A stretch of 64,000 nucleotides of DNA, from contig CAWFYI010000001.1 in assembly GCA_963820105.1 (NCBI GenBank), forward strand, positions 496,001-560,000, given 5' to 3'. This stretch comes from CAWFYI01 sp963820105. Lineage in GTDB: Bacteria > Patescibacteriota > Saccharimonadia > Saccharimonadales > UBA4665. Each line of letters starts with the position of its first letter. Position 1 is the stretch's first letter. Shown here one piece after another: positions 7,683 to 15,989 of the stretch. Made by a program: the position numbers and the translations under genes. Below the pieces are notes generated by a model. The model made no database searches and was not told the origin of the DNA. It saw only the letters and a list, made by a program, of their open reading frames with translations.

Positions 7683-8935
7683 TGCCGCGCGCTTTTTATT
7701 TGGTCCGCGAACCAGCGGGCGCTCGTGCGCAGGGTGCGCTTCATGCCGTGCTCCCTATCTACTGCTACCAAGCCGAATTTCGGCCACCAGCCGTAAGCCC
7801 ATTCGAAGTTATCCAGCAAGCCCCAATGCAAGTAACCAATAAGAGGAGCGCCGTTGTCCATCGCCTGCCGCATGGCGGCTAAGGTTTCTGACAGCCACCA
7901 CTTGCGCTGTTCATCGGCGCTGTCAGCCAACCCGTTTTCGGTGATCATAATCGGTTTGCGGTAGCGGCGCCAGGTCTTTGCCAGCAGATCTGCCAGGCCT
8001 TTGGGCTCCATATACCACCCCAGATCACTGACCGGCCGCGAAGGATTCCTGACTCTGCCCAGCCAATCCCTGTATTCAGTGAAATAAAAATTAACACCCA
8101 TGAAGTCGCACTGGTTCTTAATGCGGTCCAAAAACCACCAGTTCCACACGTACATGGCGGCTCGGACAACCAAACGGTTCAAGGGATTACGGCTGTTTTT
8201 CGGCCTGACTTCACCGAGCTGGTCAGCAACGCTGATTAACAAGTCCGGGTCTTCGGTTTTAAGCTTTTTGTAGGCCGCCTTATGCGCATGCATTAAGTTC
8301 CGGTACACTCTCAGGCCCTGCAAAGGGCGCTTCCTCTGCGGCGGCCAATCACCGGTCATGTAGCTGAAGCTGGCGTAAACGTTGGGCTCGTTCAGCGTAA
8401 GAACGTATTTGAATTCGCCGGCGAACTCAGCCGCAACCTTACCGGCAAAGCGTTCAAAATACTTTACGTTAGCCTTTTTCTCAAAACCTCCCATCTGGGC
8501 AAACCACAGAGGCATCGTCCAGTGCCACAGCGTAGGTATGGGCTCTATGCCGCGCCGCTTTAGAGATTTTATATAGTCTTTGTAGTGTTTGATGGCACTT
8601 TCGTCCCATTCGCCTTCATTAGGCTCGAGTCTTGACCACTCTATGCCGAAGCGGTAAGCGTTCATGTTGAGCTTTTCAAGCAGGTCAAAGTCAGCTTCGT
8701 AGCGTTCATAATGTTCGACGCCTTTGCCGGCGATATAATTTTCCGGATCTGAAAGAGCGGCGGCAATCCGCTTCTGACGCGGCAGCCAGGCAAGTTTTTT
8801 GGGCGAGTCTACGCTGAGCCGCTCGGCGTTGGCCTTTTCCCACTCGCTCCATTGATTGCGAAGGCCGCCTTCAACCTGGTACGCTGAAGCGCTAGCCCCC
8901 CACAAGAAACCTTTTGGAAACTTAGCGCCGTTCAT
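7679..8935 (-). CDS. Glycoside hydrolase family 1 (beta-glucosidase-like)
   Basis: A 418-residue GH1 TIM-barrel enzyme. The N-terminal FLWGASASAYQVEG motif, the acid/base Glu183 in TLNEPN and the nucleophile Glu333 in ITENG are all present, so it should be active as a retaining beta-glycosidase. No signal peptide is visible, so it acts in the cytoplasm on imported or internal beta-glycosides. It converges with the nuclease gene (4-base overlap of the ends) and lies downstream of the glycosyltransferase on the same strand. Confidence 0.93.
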   Translation of the reverse strand: MNGAKFPKGFLWGASASAYQVEGGLRNQWSEWEKANAERLSVDSPKKLAWLPRQKRIAAALSDPENYIAGKGVEHYERYEADFDLLEKLNMNAYRFGIEWSRLEPNEGEWDESAIKHYKDYIKSLKRRGIEPIPTLWHWTMPLWFAQMGGFEKKANVKYFERFAGKVAAEFAGEFKYVLTLNEPNVYASFSYMTGDWPPQRKRPLQGLRVYRNLMHAHKAAYKKLKTEDPDLLISVADQLGEVRPKNSRNPLNRLVVRAAMYVWNWWFLDRIKNQCDFMGVNFYFTEYRDWLGRVRNPSRPVSDLGWYMEPKGLADLLAKTWRRYRKPIMITENGLADSADEQRKWWLSETLAAMRQAMDNGAPLIGYLHWGLLDNFEWAYGWWPKFGLVAVDREHGMKRTLRTSARWFADQIKSARH

Positions 8936-8964
8936 ACTGGTTCATTATAGACTAGCCGGACAGA

Positions 8965-9738
8965 CTAGCCGGCACGCATAAATTTGCGGATGATTGACGA
9001 CGGCAGCGCGATAATCAGCATTAAACTCACGAGCACGGATATGAGCAGAGACCGCAGATACATGCGGTGGAGCAGGTAATCGCGCGGCCAGGTCGAAAGA
9101 TAGGCGATGGTGTACTTGATGCCGGTGCGGCCACGCTGCAGAGACGCTCCAACAGGCAGATCAGGCATAAAACGTATGGCGTAACCCTTCTTGTGCAGCC
9201 AGAAGGACAGGTCTATGTCCTCGTCTATGCCGAGGCGCTCCGCGCACAGCGGCCCGACTTCCTGCCAGGCCTTACGCCGCATGGCCATGTTTGCGCCCCA
9301 TATTATGTATGTGCCCGTCAGTAATCTCTCGAAATGCTGGTAAAGCAGCACCTGGCTCCAGTTGAAGAACCGCGGGAGGGGTACGTCGTAGAACCGCGGC
9401 GGGCCGGTAACGGCCGCCACGCCGGGGTCGTCGCTAAAAGCCCGGACCACTTTGGCCACCCAGTCCGGGGGTATGCGCGTGTCGGCGTCAATCCGGGCCA
9501 GGATGCCGCCGCGCGCCGCCTTGAAGCCGGCGTCGCGCGCGAACACGGTGCCTTGCCGCGCCTCTTTGATAAGCCGCACGAAATTGTATTTCCGGGCTAT
9601 CTTCAGCGTGCCATCAGAGCAGTTGTTGTCTACTACTATTACCTCGTCCGGCATCCGGGTCTGGCGCGATATGGCGTCCAGGCAGGCGGGCAGGTAATCC
9701 TCCTCGTTGTATACTGGGATAACGATACTTACTTTCAT
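8965..9738 (-). CDS. Family 2 glycosyltransferase, membrane-associated
   Basis: A GT2 protein of 257 residues. The N-terminus has the GT-A nucleotide-binding start (VSIVIPVYNEEDYL), then DNNCSDGT and the metal-binding ARIDADTRI (DxD). RLGIDEDIDLSFWL matches the acceptor-side ED motif. A hydrophobic segment near the C-terminus (about residues 230-250) may anchor it. It probably transfers a sugar to a lipid or envelope glycan. An upstream TTG at 9741 is possible, but AGGTG lies closer to the ATG at 9738. Confidence 0.88.
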   Translation of the reverse strand: MKVSIVIPVYNEEDYLPACLDAISRQTRMPDEVIVVDNNCSDGTLKIARKYNFVRLIKEARQGTVFARDAGFKAARGGILARIDADTRIPPDWVAKVVRAFSDDPGVAAVTGPPRFYDVPLPRFFNWSQVLLYQHFERLLTGTYIIWGANMAMRRKAWQEVGPLCAERLGIDEDIDLSFWLHKKGYAIRFMPDLPVGASLQRGRTGIKYTIAYLSTWPRDYLLHRMYLRSLLISVLVSLMLIIALPSSIIRKFMRAG

Positions 9739-9760
9739 CAAACACCTATTATAGGGTCAT
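9739..9760. promoter_or_regulatory. Shared divergent promoter region
   Basis: Only 22 bases separate two divergent starts. The near-palindrome CCTATTATAGG contains a TATAAT-type box for the minus strand and TATTAT/TTATAG for the plus strand, so the same few bases appear to serve as the -10 element in both directions. Confidence 0.45.
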
Positions 9761-10819
9761 ATGGCAAGATTTTCGCTGAAGAACTTAATTAAAAGGTACT
9801 GGGATAAGAATCTGTGGCATAAGCTGGCGGCCGTATTGGTGGCGCTGGTGCTTTTATTGACCGGCGCCATGTACGGCATCGCCCAGTGGTACATCCACGG
9901 CGAGCAAAGCAAGCCGCTGGAGCAAGGCGTCAGCTTCATCCCGGATTACGCCAGCAGTTTAGGGCTGGACCCGCAGCAGACCATGGACGCGCTCACCGGT
10001 ATAGGCGTCAAACATTTCCGGCTGGTCAGCTACTGGAGCGACATGGAGCCAGCCCCCGGCAGATACGACTTCTCTCAGCTGGACTGGCAATTCCAGAAGG
10101 CGGAAAAGGCGCACGCCAAGGTCATCCTTACGTTAGGTTTAAGGCAACCGCGCTGGCCGGAGTGCCACTACCCGGACTGGGTCGATATAAGCAAGCCGCA
10201 AAGCCAGTGGCAACCCCAGCTGGAAACTTTCATGAAGAAAGTAATTAACCGCTACAAGGACTCGCCGAGCCTCGAAAAATATCAGCTGGAGAACGAATAT
10301 TTCCTGAAGGGCTTCGGCTACTGCCCGAACATGGACCGCCAGCGCCTGGTAGACGAATACAACCTGGTAAAACGCGCGGATCCGAACCATCCGGTAGTCA
10401 TTCCCCGCAGCAATAACGCCATCGGCATGCCGGTAGGCCAGCCCCAGCCGGACGAGTTCAGCGTCTCGGTCTACAAGCGCATCTGGGAGGCCGGAATCAC
10501 TCACCGCTACTTTGAATATCCCATGCCGGCCTGGTATTACGGGTTCCTGGCAGGCACGCAGAAGATATTCCAGCACAAGGACATGATGATAGGCGAGCTT
10601 CAGGCCGAAGCCTGGCCGCCGAACGGCAAATCAATCCAGCAAATCAGTCTGGCCGAACAGAACAAATCGTTGGACGCCGGGAGGCTGAAGAACCGCTTCC
10701 AATTCGGCCGAGCCACCGGCATGCGCGAGATCTACCTATGGGGCGCGGAATACTGGTACTACCGCAAGGTCGTACTGCACGACCCCTCGCTCTGGAACGT
10801 GGCCCAACAGGAATTCTAA
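9761..10819 (+). CDS. Membrane-anchored glycoside hydrolase-like protein (clan GH-A type)
   Basis: A 352-residue protein with one N-terminal membrane anchor (about residues 21-45) and an extracellular TIM-barrel-like domain. The order SYWSDMEPAPGRYDFS, a candidate acid/base glutamate near residue 179 (QLENEYF) and a candidate nucleophile in GELQAEAW (Glu279 or Glu283) is the clan GH-A pattern seen in GH5, GH35 and GH42 enzymes. The exact family is not clear. Anchored outside the cell, it may cut host or environmental glycans. It faces the glycosyltransferase across 22 bases. Confidence 0.7.
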   Translation: MARFSLKNLIKRYWDKNLWHKLAAVLVALVLLLTGAMYGIAQWYIHGEQSKPLEQGVSFIPDYASSLGLDPQQTMDALTGIGVKHFRLVSYWSDMEPAPGRYDFSQLDWQFQKAEKAHAKVILTLGLRQPRWPECHYPDWVDISKPQSQWQPQLETFMKKVINRYKDSPSLEKYQLENEYFLKGFGYCPNMDRQRLVDEYNLVKRADPNHPVVIPRSNNAIGMPVGQPQPDEFSVSVYKRIWEAGITHRYFEYPMPAWYYGFLAGTQKIFQHKDMMIGELQAEAWPPNGKSIQQISLAEQNKSLDAGRLKNRFQFGRATGMREIYLWGAEYWYYRKVVLHDPSLWNVAQQEF

Positions 10820-11748
10820 AGGTAATCTAGCACCGCCGCGGCTACGCGGCTGGGGTTGTATTGCTCGTCGTCGTGGACGGAGCCTTCGCCGGCGTATCTC
10901 ATCCTGCCCGTATCTACCGCGCCAAAGTCGGCAGGAGTAGCCCAGACTATATGTCCGGCTTCTACAGCGTCAGTAAGCATAGGTGCCAGCTTATCTTCGG
11001 GGAACATGGCGTCTTCGGCGTAACTGAGCACCGCCAGGGAGGCGACGCTTCGGGAAACGTTTTCGTAATCTACCTCGCGCTGCCACAGGTCTCGGACTTC
11101 GCGCACGGTGCGCAAGGGGTTGGCCGCCAGCACTCGCGCGCTGGCCTTGCCGGTAACCCCATCGGGGTCGGGGAACTCCATGGGGCGGTCACCGTCAGTC
11201 TCGCTCTTCATGAACCCGACCCACTGCGCACCCATGGCCAGAAGGCGCTGGTTGTATATAGATCCGGCAGGTGACAGCATGGCCACATTGGATCCTTTGA
11301 ACCATTCCGGCGCCTGGCGGACCATCTCGTCAAACACCAGACTGCCGTAACTGTGGGTTACGACATCCGCGGACCTGGCACCGACCATCTGCTGTACGGC
11401 CAGCGTATTAATTGCCTGGGTGTAGGTGGCGTCGCGGCGGCCCTCTTCATTGCTAAGTGTACCCCTACGGCTCTGGCCAAGCAGGATGACTTCGCGTCCG
11501 CGCAGAGCCAGCTCGGCCGCGAACGAAGCCTTGTTGATAATGCCTTCGCCGAAGCCGGGTACGTACAGCACGGGCCTACGATCCGCTGCCTCTTCTACCG
11601 GACTGACCACCGCGTAAGGCACCTTAGCACCCGGCGCGGCGTCGACGTGGGCAAAGCGGACGTTATACGGATCGGTTATCTGATCGGATATCTCGTGACC
11701 GTATTTGTCCGCCAGCTGTTCGGCATATTCTCCCGGAAAAACTCTCAT
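10816..11748 (-). CDS. Alpha/beta hydrolase
   Basis: A 310-residue alpha/beta-hydrolase-fold protein. The nucleophile elbow is DVVTHSYGSLV, with serine in a Thr-x-Ser-x-Gly variant of GxSxG. An oxyanion-side motif VPGFGEG lies after strand 3, and candidate acid and base residues are the Asp in AEDAMFPED and the His in GSVHDDEQ. No signal peptide. Substrate unknown. A TATAAT box ends 8 bases before the start codon. It converges with the preceding gene with a 4-base overlap. Confidence 0.82.
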   Translation of the reverse strand: MRVFPGEYAEQLADKYGHEISDQITDPYNVRFAHVDAAPGAKVPYAVVSPVEEAADRRPVLYVPGFGEGIINKASFAAELALRGREVILLGQSRRGTLSNEEGRRDATYTQAINTLAVQQMVGARSADVVTHSYGSLVFDEMVRQAPEWFKGSNVAMLSPAGSIYNQRLLAMGAQWVGFMKSETDGDRPMEFPDPDGVTGKASARVLAANPLRTVREVRDLWQREVDYENVSRSVASLAVLSYAEDAMFPEDKLAPMLTDAVEAGHIVWATPADFGAVDTGRMRYAGEGSVHDDEQYNPSRVAAAVLDYL

Positions 11749-11799
11749 AATATTATATTATACCACACTATTAGTAATATGTAAGTAGCGGTGTGCCGG

Positions 11800-12800
11800 T
11801 TAAAACTCAAGACCGCTGACAATAGGCGTGATTCCGACAGTATCATCCACTTTATTGGCGTCCACGGCATCCAGCCAAATCGTTGAGATATCCGGGAACC
11901 ACCCTACGATGGCCACCCGTGCGAGAGCATCAGGCCGACCTTTCTTAGACACCTCATATACAGCTTCGTTGGCTATATCTCGCTGCGTGTGAGAAGCTGG
12001 CTCGCCGACAGCCTGGCGTAAAAGCTGCAGCGCAATCAGGGCTTCAGGGGTAGCGGCAGGGTCAAGATCAGATGAATTGTACATATCGCCGGCAGTAGCG
12101 GCATCTGTTTCCGCCTGGCTTGCAGGGTGGACATCCATGACGGGGAATACCCAATCCCTGGAGCTGGACGATACGAGCTGTCCGGTTGCCTGCATGGCTC
12201 TGATGTAATAATTCCGGCCTACGGCGCTAAACTCGCCGGTAGGCTCCTGATAGCGCAGCGCGTAATATTTACGGTCAGATCGACGAACGCGCCTGTTCTT
12301 CGGGTCCTCGATTATAGAATTAGGGTTCCTCAGTAAACGGCCGTAGTCCGAAATCGGCCGACCGGTAGGAATAGCGCGTCCCGGTCCATCACGAACCCAC
12401 TACCTGCAAAGCCTCTAGCCCTTTCGGCGATAGATTTGCGCTCAATAACATCTAAGAGTGGCGCTGGTACAACCCGCCTGCCCGAAAACTCCTTAAGCGT
12501 TCCTTCCAGCAAGTGTGCTTGTTCACCGGAAAGTTCGCTTACGTATGGCATTGGCATGTCCTTGTAGCCAAGTCTTACCCAGAACTGCTCCATAACATCC
12601 AGCTGATCTCCAAGCGACATATCTTGGTCTGGATCCAGAAAGCGGTTCACCTGGGCTTGGAACGCCTCGTCCCCAACGTTGACGTACTGTATTTCAAGGC
12701 CGGCGGCTTCGACCGCCTCACTGCCAATCAAATCAGGGCGACTGCTCAACTCGTCCAACAGGTCTTTATCTGGAACTCGGTGCAAATCTATCTCGCCCAT
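11800..12800 (-). pseudogene. Unknown gene split by a frameshift
   Basis: Two partial frames on the minus strand fit one gene of about 330 codons. The first (12800-12330) ends 19 codons after the point where a second frame becomes protein-like. That second frame is open from about 12409 and reads VRDGPGRAIPTGRPISDYG, continuing without a break into the part that ends at 11800. The join needs a shift of one base near 12385-12410 (codons around GSGFV). I see no slippery heptamer, so a true mutation or an assembly error is likelier than programmed frameshifting. The protein is soluble and acidic, with no family I recognise. Confidence 0.6.
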
Positions 12801-12848
12801 GCGTACCTCGATAATAGGTTTTCTATATGATGCATGGTTCGCTCTTAA

Positions 12849-12878
12849 TTGTCAAACCAGCACTTCTCTGTTTACAAT
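12849..12878 (+). promoter_or_regulatory. Predicted smpB promoter
   Basis: TTGTCA (12849-12854), an 18-base spacer and TACAAT (12873-12878). The -10 box ends 7 bases before the smpB ATG, which predicts a leaderless transcript. Confidence 0.6.
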
Positions 12879-12885
12879 AGGGGTT

Positions 12886-13350
12886 ATGGCTAAGAAGAAG
12901 TCCAACCAGCCGAAGAAGATAAGCAACCGCCGCGCGCGCTTTGATTACGAGCTCGGGGATTCTTTGGTGGTGGGTTTGGAACTGACGGGCGCCGAGACTA
13001 AAAGCCTCAGGATGGGCCACGGCCACCTGCGCGGCGCCTACGTGACCGTAAAGGACGGCGAACTCTTTCTGATCAACGCCACCATAGCCGGCACCAGCGG
13101 CATCCCCATAGACGAATCGGAGCAGACGCGCGCGCGCAAGGTCCTGGCCAAGCGCCGTGAAATCGACGCCTTGATGGCCGCTAAACAGCAGGGCCGCACC
13201 ATCGTACCCCTGGAAATCCTCATCGGCGGCCGCTACATTAAACTCCGCCTAAGCACGGGCAAGGGCAAGAAGCACTACGACAAGCGCGAATCAATCAAGC
13301 GCCGCGAAGACAACCGCCGCGCCCAGGCCCAGATGAAGCAACGCGGCTAA
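12886..13350 (+). CDS. smpB: SsrA-binding protein SmpB
   Basis: SmpB brings tmRNA to stalled ribosomes for trans-translation. The 154-residue protein has the expected basic N-terminus, NRRARFDYELGDSLVVGLELTGAETKSLR, central beta-barrel segments, and the C-terminal GKGKKHYDKRE helix that enters the decoding centre. The start at 12886 follows directly from the promoter; longer in-frame readings would run into another gene's region. No complete tmRNA gene is visible in the window, but two tmRNA-like elements are described near 46 and 48 kb. Confidence 0.96.
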   Translation: MAKKKSNQPKKISNRRARFDYELGDSLVVGLELTGAETKSLRMGHGHLRGAYVTVKDGELFLINATIAGTSGIPIDESEQTRARKVLAKRREIDALMAAKQQGRTIVPLEILIGGRYIKLRLSTGKGKKHYDKRESIKRREDNRRAQAQMKQRG

Positions 13351-13415
13351 GGTTTGCGCTTACACCGGCCATTCTATATAATCCTATCTGTTGTTCGCGC
13401 GCATAATGCGCATAT

Positions 13416-13490
13416 TCCGGGGTAGCTCAGCGGTAGAGCGGGGCGCTGTTAACGCCTAGGTCGCTGGTTCGAATCCAGTCCCCGGAGCCA
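13416..13490 (+). tRNA. tRNA-Asn (anticodon GTT)
   Basis: A standard cloverleaf with a 7-bp acceptor stem (TCCGGGG with CCCCGGA), a D-arm around AGCTCAGCGGTAGAGC, anticodon loop CTGTTAA with anticodon GTT, and a T-arm containing GGTTCGAATCC. The discriminator base G and the CCA end are encoded (13487-13490). Confidence 0.95.
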
Positions 13491-13562
13491 AGAGTATATA
13501 TTTGAGTTAAAGTACAACAAGTAACTATGCTGGACTTTATGCTTTCTAGTGAACGTAGAGAT

Positions 13563-13895
13563 TCAGTATAACTTACCGCCGATTGGTGCGTCCTGATCTG
13601 GCTCCACAAGCACACAATTGCCTTCTTCGTCTGGCACTCCCAGCGTAAGAACTTCGGATACTGCCGGGCCGATTTGCCGCACAGGGAAATTAACCACTCC
13701 GAGTACAAGCTTGCCCACCAGTTCGTCCTTACCATAATTGGTCGGTAATTGAGCGCAGGACTTCTTTTCCCCAATCTCTTCGCCAAAATCTATCCTTAAC
13801 TTAAACGACGGTTTTCTGGCTTCAGGGAAGTTTTCAACAGTAACGATTCTTCCAACCCTGATATCCAGTTTCTTAAAGTCTTCATAAGTTGCCAT
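13563..13895 (-). CDS. csaA: CsaA-type tRNA-binding domain protein
   Basis: A 110-residue OB-fold protein that covers the whole CsaA family: DFKKLDIRVGRIV at the start, EARKPSFKLRIDFG, CAQLPTNY, VVNFPVRQIG and SEVLTLG. CsaA is an export-associated, chaperone-like protein whose domain also occurs at the end of methionyl-tRNA synthetase and binds tRNA. A TAATAT box ends 6 bases before the ATG. It converges with tRNA-Asn. Confidence 0.93.
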   Translation of the reverse strand: MATYEDFKKLDIRVGRIVTVENFPEARKPSFKLRIDFGEEIGEKKSCAQLPTNYGKDELVGKLVLGVVNFPVRQIGPAVSEVLTLGVPDEEGNCVLVEPDQDAPIGGKLY

Positions 13896-13916
13896 AGATG
13901 TATATTACCCCTTATA

Positions 13917-14453
13917 TCACGAAAGTCTAATCTTCTGCTTCAGATAAGGAGAGTAATACTGCCCGTATTTTCTTTGGATTGATTCAATCTGCCAGTCATC
14001 GGGAGTAATTCTCTTGCGACAAGTTGCTGTTTTGCAACGGCATTCAAACGCCTCAAACGTAGTCTGGCTGAAAGCATAGTCCCAAGCGATTTCTTCACCA
14101 GCTTCAATATCACGAATAGCTATGAGAGTGACGGAGTCTAAGAAGCCGGCATTGGGTTCACAGGAATGATTAATAGTGCCCGTCGTGTCAAGATCTGCCT
14201 GTGTAGGCGCCATTAGAAACTGATCGCTTATATCGAGATAAACATTTGTTACATCGTAATCAATAGCTTTATTGTACGCATCGGCGTCTGACTTCGGCAC
14301 TATAATGCCGCCGGTAACACGTATAATCTCGCCCTCTCTTAATTTTTCTTGAGCAAAAGCTCCTTTCGCGCAAATTGGCGACAGTCGCACTTCAAGTTTT
14401 GGATTCAACCAGCGGTTTGGCCAGACCCATTGGGAATCATGGTTGTCGCTCAT
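13917..14453 (-). CDS. SET-domain protein (probable lysine methyltransferase)
   Basis: A 178-residue protein with a nearly complete SET domain. The catalytic-core motif TINHSCEPNAGF, GEEIAWDYA with the conserved tyrosine, and a post-SET cysteine cluster (CRCKTATCRKRI, which can hold a zinc ion) are all present. SET proteins transfer a methyl group from S-adenosylmethionine to lysine. They are scattered in bacteria and often come from eukaryotic or phage donors. The target is unknown; a ribosomal or DNA-binding protein is possible. Confidence 0.85.
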   Translation of the reverse strand: MSDNHDSQWVWPNRWLNPKLEVRLSPICAKGAFAQEKLREGEIIRVTGGIIVPKSDADAYNKAIDYDVTNVYLDISDQFLMAPTQADLDTTGTINHSCEPNAGFLDSVTLIAIRDIEAGEEIAWDYAFSQTTFEAFECRCKTATCRKRITPDDWQIESIQRKYGQYYSPYLKQKIRLS

Positions 14454-14499
14454 TCGCTACATCTTAACAGGGACGATGCTGTTTTTAAAGCAGGCTTCG

Positions 14500-14526
14500 A
14501 GTTCCAGGCCGGTAGGCTGAGCCAAG
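14500..14526 (+). repeat. Dispersed tRNA-end-like repeat, copy A
   Basis: A 27-base copy of the family GGTTCCAGACCGG-N6-GAGCCAAG. It lies just outside the start of the SET gene. The final CCA and the GTTC loop have the spacing of a tRNA T-arm and acceptor end. Confidence 0.5.
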
Positions 14527-14549
14527 GCTAACTGCAGCGCTAAGTTGAG

Positions 14550-15206
14550 TTAATACCCAGTAAGCGGCCATGTGCCACATATATACGGTGCCGCATGAGC
14601 GTACTGTCTGTCATCAACTTGATTCAGCATGAAATCAGCTACATCGCTTCGCGATACATATATATTGGAGGTCCTGCTTATATAGCCCGCCTTGTAGCGC
14701 CCGGTGCCGCGACCCTTCGTTAAAAACGGCACTCTTACAATAGTCCACTCAAGGCCGCTTCCTTTGAGAATTTTTGTCTGCCGTCTAGCATCCTTAACAA
14801 TAGGGGGCATTACCAATTCTGTTATCCTCACTCCTAATCGAAATAACGGGCTGGGGTGATCGCGTGGATCTGATAAGCCGCAATCAGTGAGTATGGCTAT
14901 GCGCTTTACCTGCTGCTTTTTCATGGCCTTAACGATAGACTCCATGGCAACCGTCAGAATTTGATCCGAACGCTTCAGTGAACGCGCACCAATCACCGAA
15001 AGTACCGCATCAACGTCTTTGACGGCTGAAGTTACTTCTTCAATATTTCGCACATCGCCCTTGACGATCACCAGGTTTTTATGGCGAATCGGCAGCCTGT
15101 CCGGGTTGCGCACGAAAGCCCTGACACGAAAACCTTGATCTAAACCCTGCTTAACCAATTGGCGTCCTGTCTGGCCGCTGGCACCAAAGACCACGATATT
15201 CTTCAT
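14550..15206 (-). CDS. NAD(P)-binding oxidoreductase (atypical SDR, NmrA-like)
   Basis: A 218-residue Rossmann-fold protein. VVFGASGQTGRQLV (residues 4-17) is the GxxGxxG dinucleotide site, followed by an Arg-rich segment (RAFVRNPDRL) that suggests NADPH. The typical Tyr-x3-Lys catalytic pair is absent, as in flavin-reductase-like and NmrA-like members that bind NADP for sensing or reduction. The ATG at 15206 is preferred over the one at 15212 because TAATAC ends exactly 6 bases before it. Confidence 0.82.
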   Translation of the reverse strand: MKNIVVFGASGQTGRQLVKQGLDQGFRVRAFVRNPDRLPIRHKNLVIVKGDVRNIEEVTSAVKDVDAVLSVIGARSLKRSDQILTVAMESIVKAMKKQQVKRIAILTDCGLSDPRDHPSPLFRLGVRITELVMPPIVKDARRQTKILKGSGLEWTIVRVPFLTKGRGTGRYKAGYISRTSNIYVSRSDVADFMLNQVDDRQYAHAAPYICGTWPLTGY

Positions 15207-15234
15207 AGACATGTATTAATTATGGCACGCGAAG

Positions 15235-15260
15235 GTTTCTAGACCGGAATGCTGAGCCAG
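15235..15260 (+). repeat. Dispersed tRNA-end-like repeat, copy B
   Basis: A 26-base copy (GTTTCTAGACCGG, then AATGCTGAGCCAG) located between the oxidoreductase and the toxin gene. It aligns with copies A, C and D through GAGCCA. Confidence 0.45.
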
Positions 15261-15316
15261 ACCAAGCACCAACAGAGGTAGACCGGGTTCCATGACCGAA
15301 GCTAGGTTTTAGTAAT

Positions 15317-15664
15317 TTACGCCTGTTCGTGCAGTTTACGTATACGTTCACGTACCGATTCTTGATATTGCGCAGGGTTTTGCATCTGGTGATAGGCACG
15401 AACAGCAATCACCTCAAAACGATCGTCATCCACAAGATACACAATCGCTACCTTATGATTTTCCATCTGAACTTTGCGCACATCCGGATCGTCTTTGAAT
15501 ACGGCATTGGTTCGTGGCAAATTTTCCAAGTTCGCTACGGTTTCCATAGCTTCATTAAAAAACTTCACCGCCGATTCAGCATCCACCAGCTCTTCATAAA
15601 ATGCCATTAGCTCGGCAATATCGTTCTCGGCATCTTCTGTAAGATTGACGCTATACTTTTGCAC
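15317..15664 (-). CDS. RelE/ParE-family toxin
   Basis: A 115-residue protein with the ParE/RelE layout: an N-terminal LTEDAENDIAELMAFY helix, a central AVFKDDPDVRKVQ strand, then IVYLVDDDRFEVIAVRAYHQ, which carries the C-terminal strand residues of the fold. ParE members poison gyrase and RelE members cut mRNA on the ribosome; which applies here is not clear. Its start lies inside the end of the antitoxin gene (14-base overlap), the usual antitoxin-then-toxin order. Confidence 0.85.
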   Translation of the reverse strand: MQKYSVNLTEDAENDIAELMAFYEELVDAESAVKFFNEAMETVANLENLPRTNAVFKDDPDVRKVQMENHKVAIVYLVDDDRFEVIAVRAYHQMQNPAQYQESVRERIRKLHEQA

Positions 15665-15818
15665 CAGCCAGTTCCTGATATTTCTTTAGAATATCTTTCT
15701 TGGCCTGGCTGAGCGGTATACGGTTTTTAGGATTTTTAGCAAGTTTAATGCGTCGTTCCAGCTCAAGCAGGAACTCTGGGCTATTTTCATCTGCGTTAAT
15801 AACTTTGCTATTACTCAT
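15651..15818 (-). CDS. Putative antitoxin partner of the RelE/ParE toxin
   Basis: A 55-residue, charged, helical protein directly upstream of and overlapping the toxin. It resembles the short C-terminal toxin-neutralising segment of ParD-type antitoxins, but I see no clear ribbon-helix-helix motif. The ATG at 15818 was chosen because TAGAAT ends 7 bases before it; an ATG eight codons upstream lies within the promoter. Assignment rests mainly on gene order. Confidence 0.68.
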   Translation of the reverse strand: MSNSKVINADENSPEFLLELERRIKLAKNPKNRIPLSQAKKDILKKYQELAGAKV

Positions 15819-15926
15819 AGTTTTTATTCTATCACATTTCATGCATAAAATATACGCAAATATTTGACATATAACAGCGGTAGGCTAGAGTCGAGCGAGC
15901 CTAAAATCTAGGCGGTGAAAGTGCCT

Positions 15927-15953
15927 GGTTCCAGACCGGCACGCAAAGCCAAG
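15927..15953 (+). repeat. Dispersed tRNA-end-like repeat, copy C
   Basis: A 27-base copy (GGTTCCAGACCGGCACGC, then AAAGCCAAG). It can form a hairpin (TGCCTGGT with ACCGGCA) and ends just before the -35 box (TTGTAA, 15956-15961) of the next gene. Confidence 0.55.
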
Positions 15954-15989
15954 ATTTGTAAAATACTATTTTTGTGGTATTTTATTTTT

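Noticed and set aside
12385..12410. Programmed -1 frameshift in the split gene
   Set aside because: No X-XXY-YYZ slippery heptamer and no strong downstream hairpin were seen; a real indel or sequence error is simpler.
13427..13786. Minus-strand frame ending GDWIRTSDLGVNSAPLYR
   Set aside because: This is the antisense reading of tRNA-Asn, a well-known source of false proteins; the rest of the frame is a shadow of csaA.
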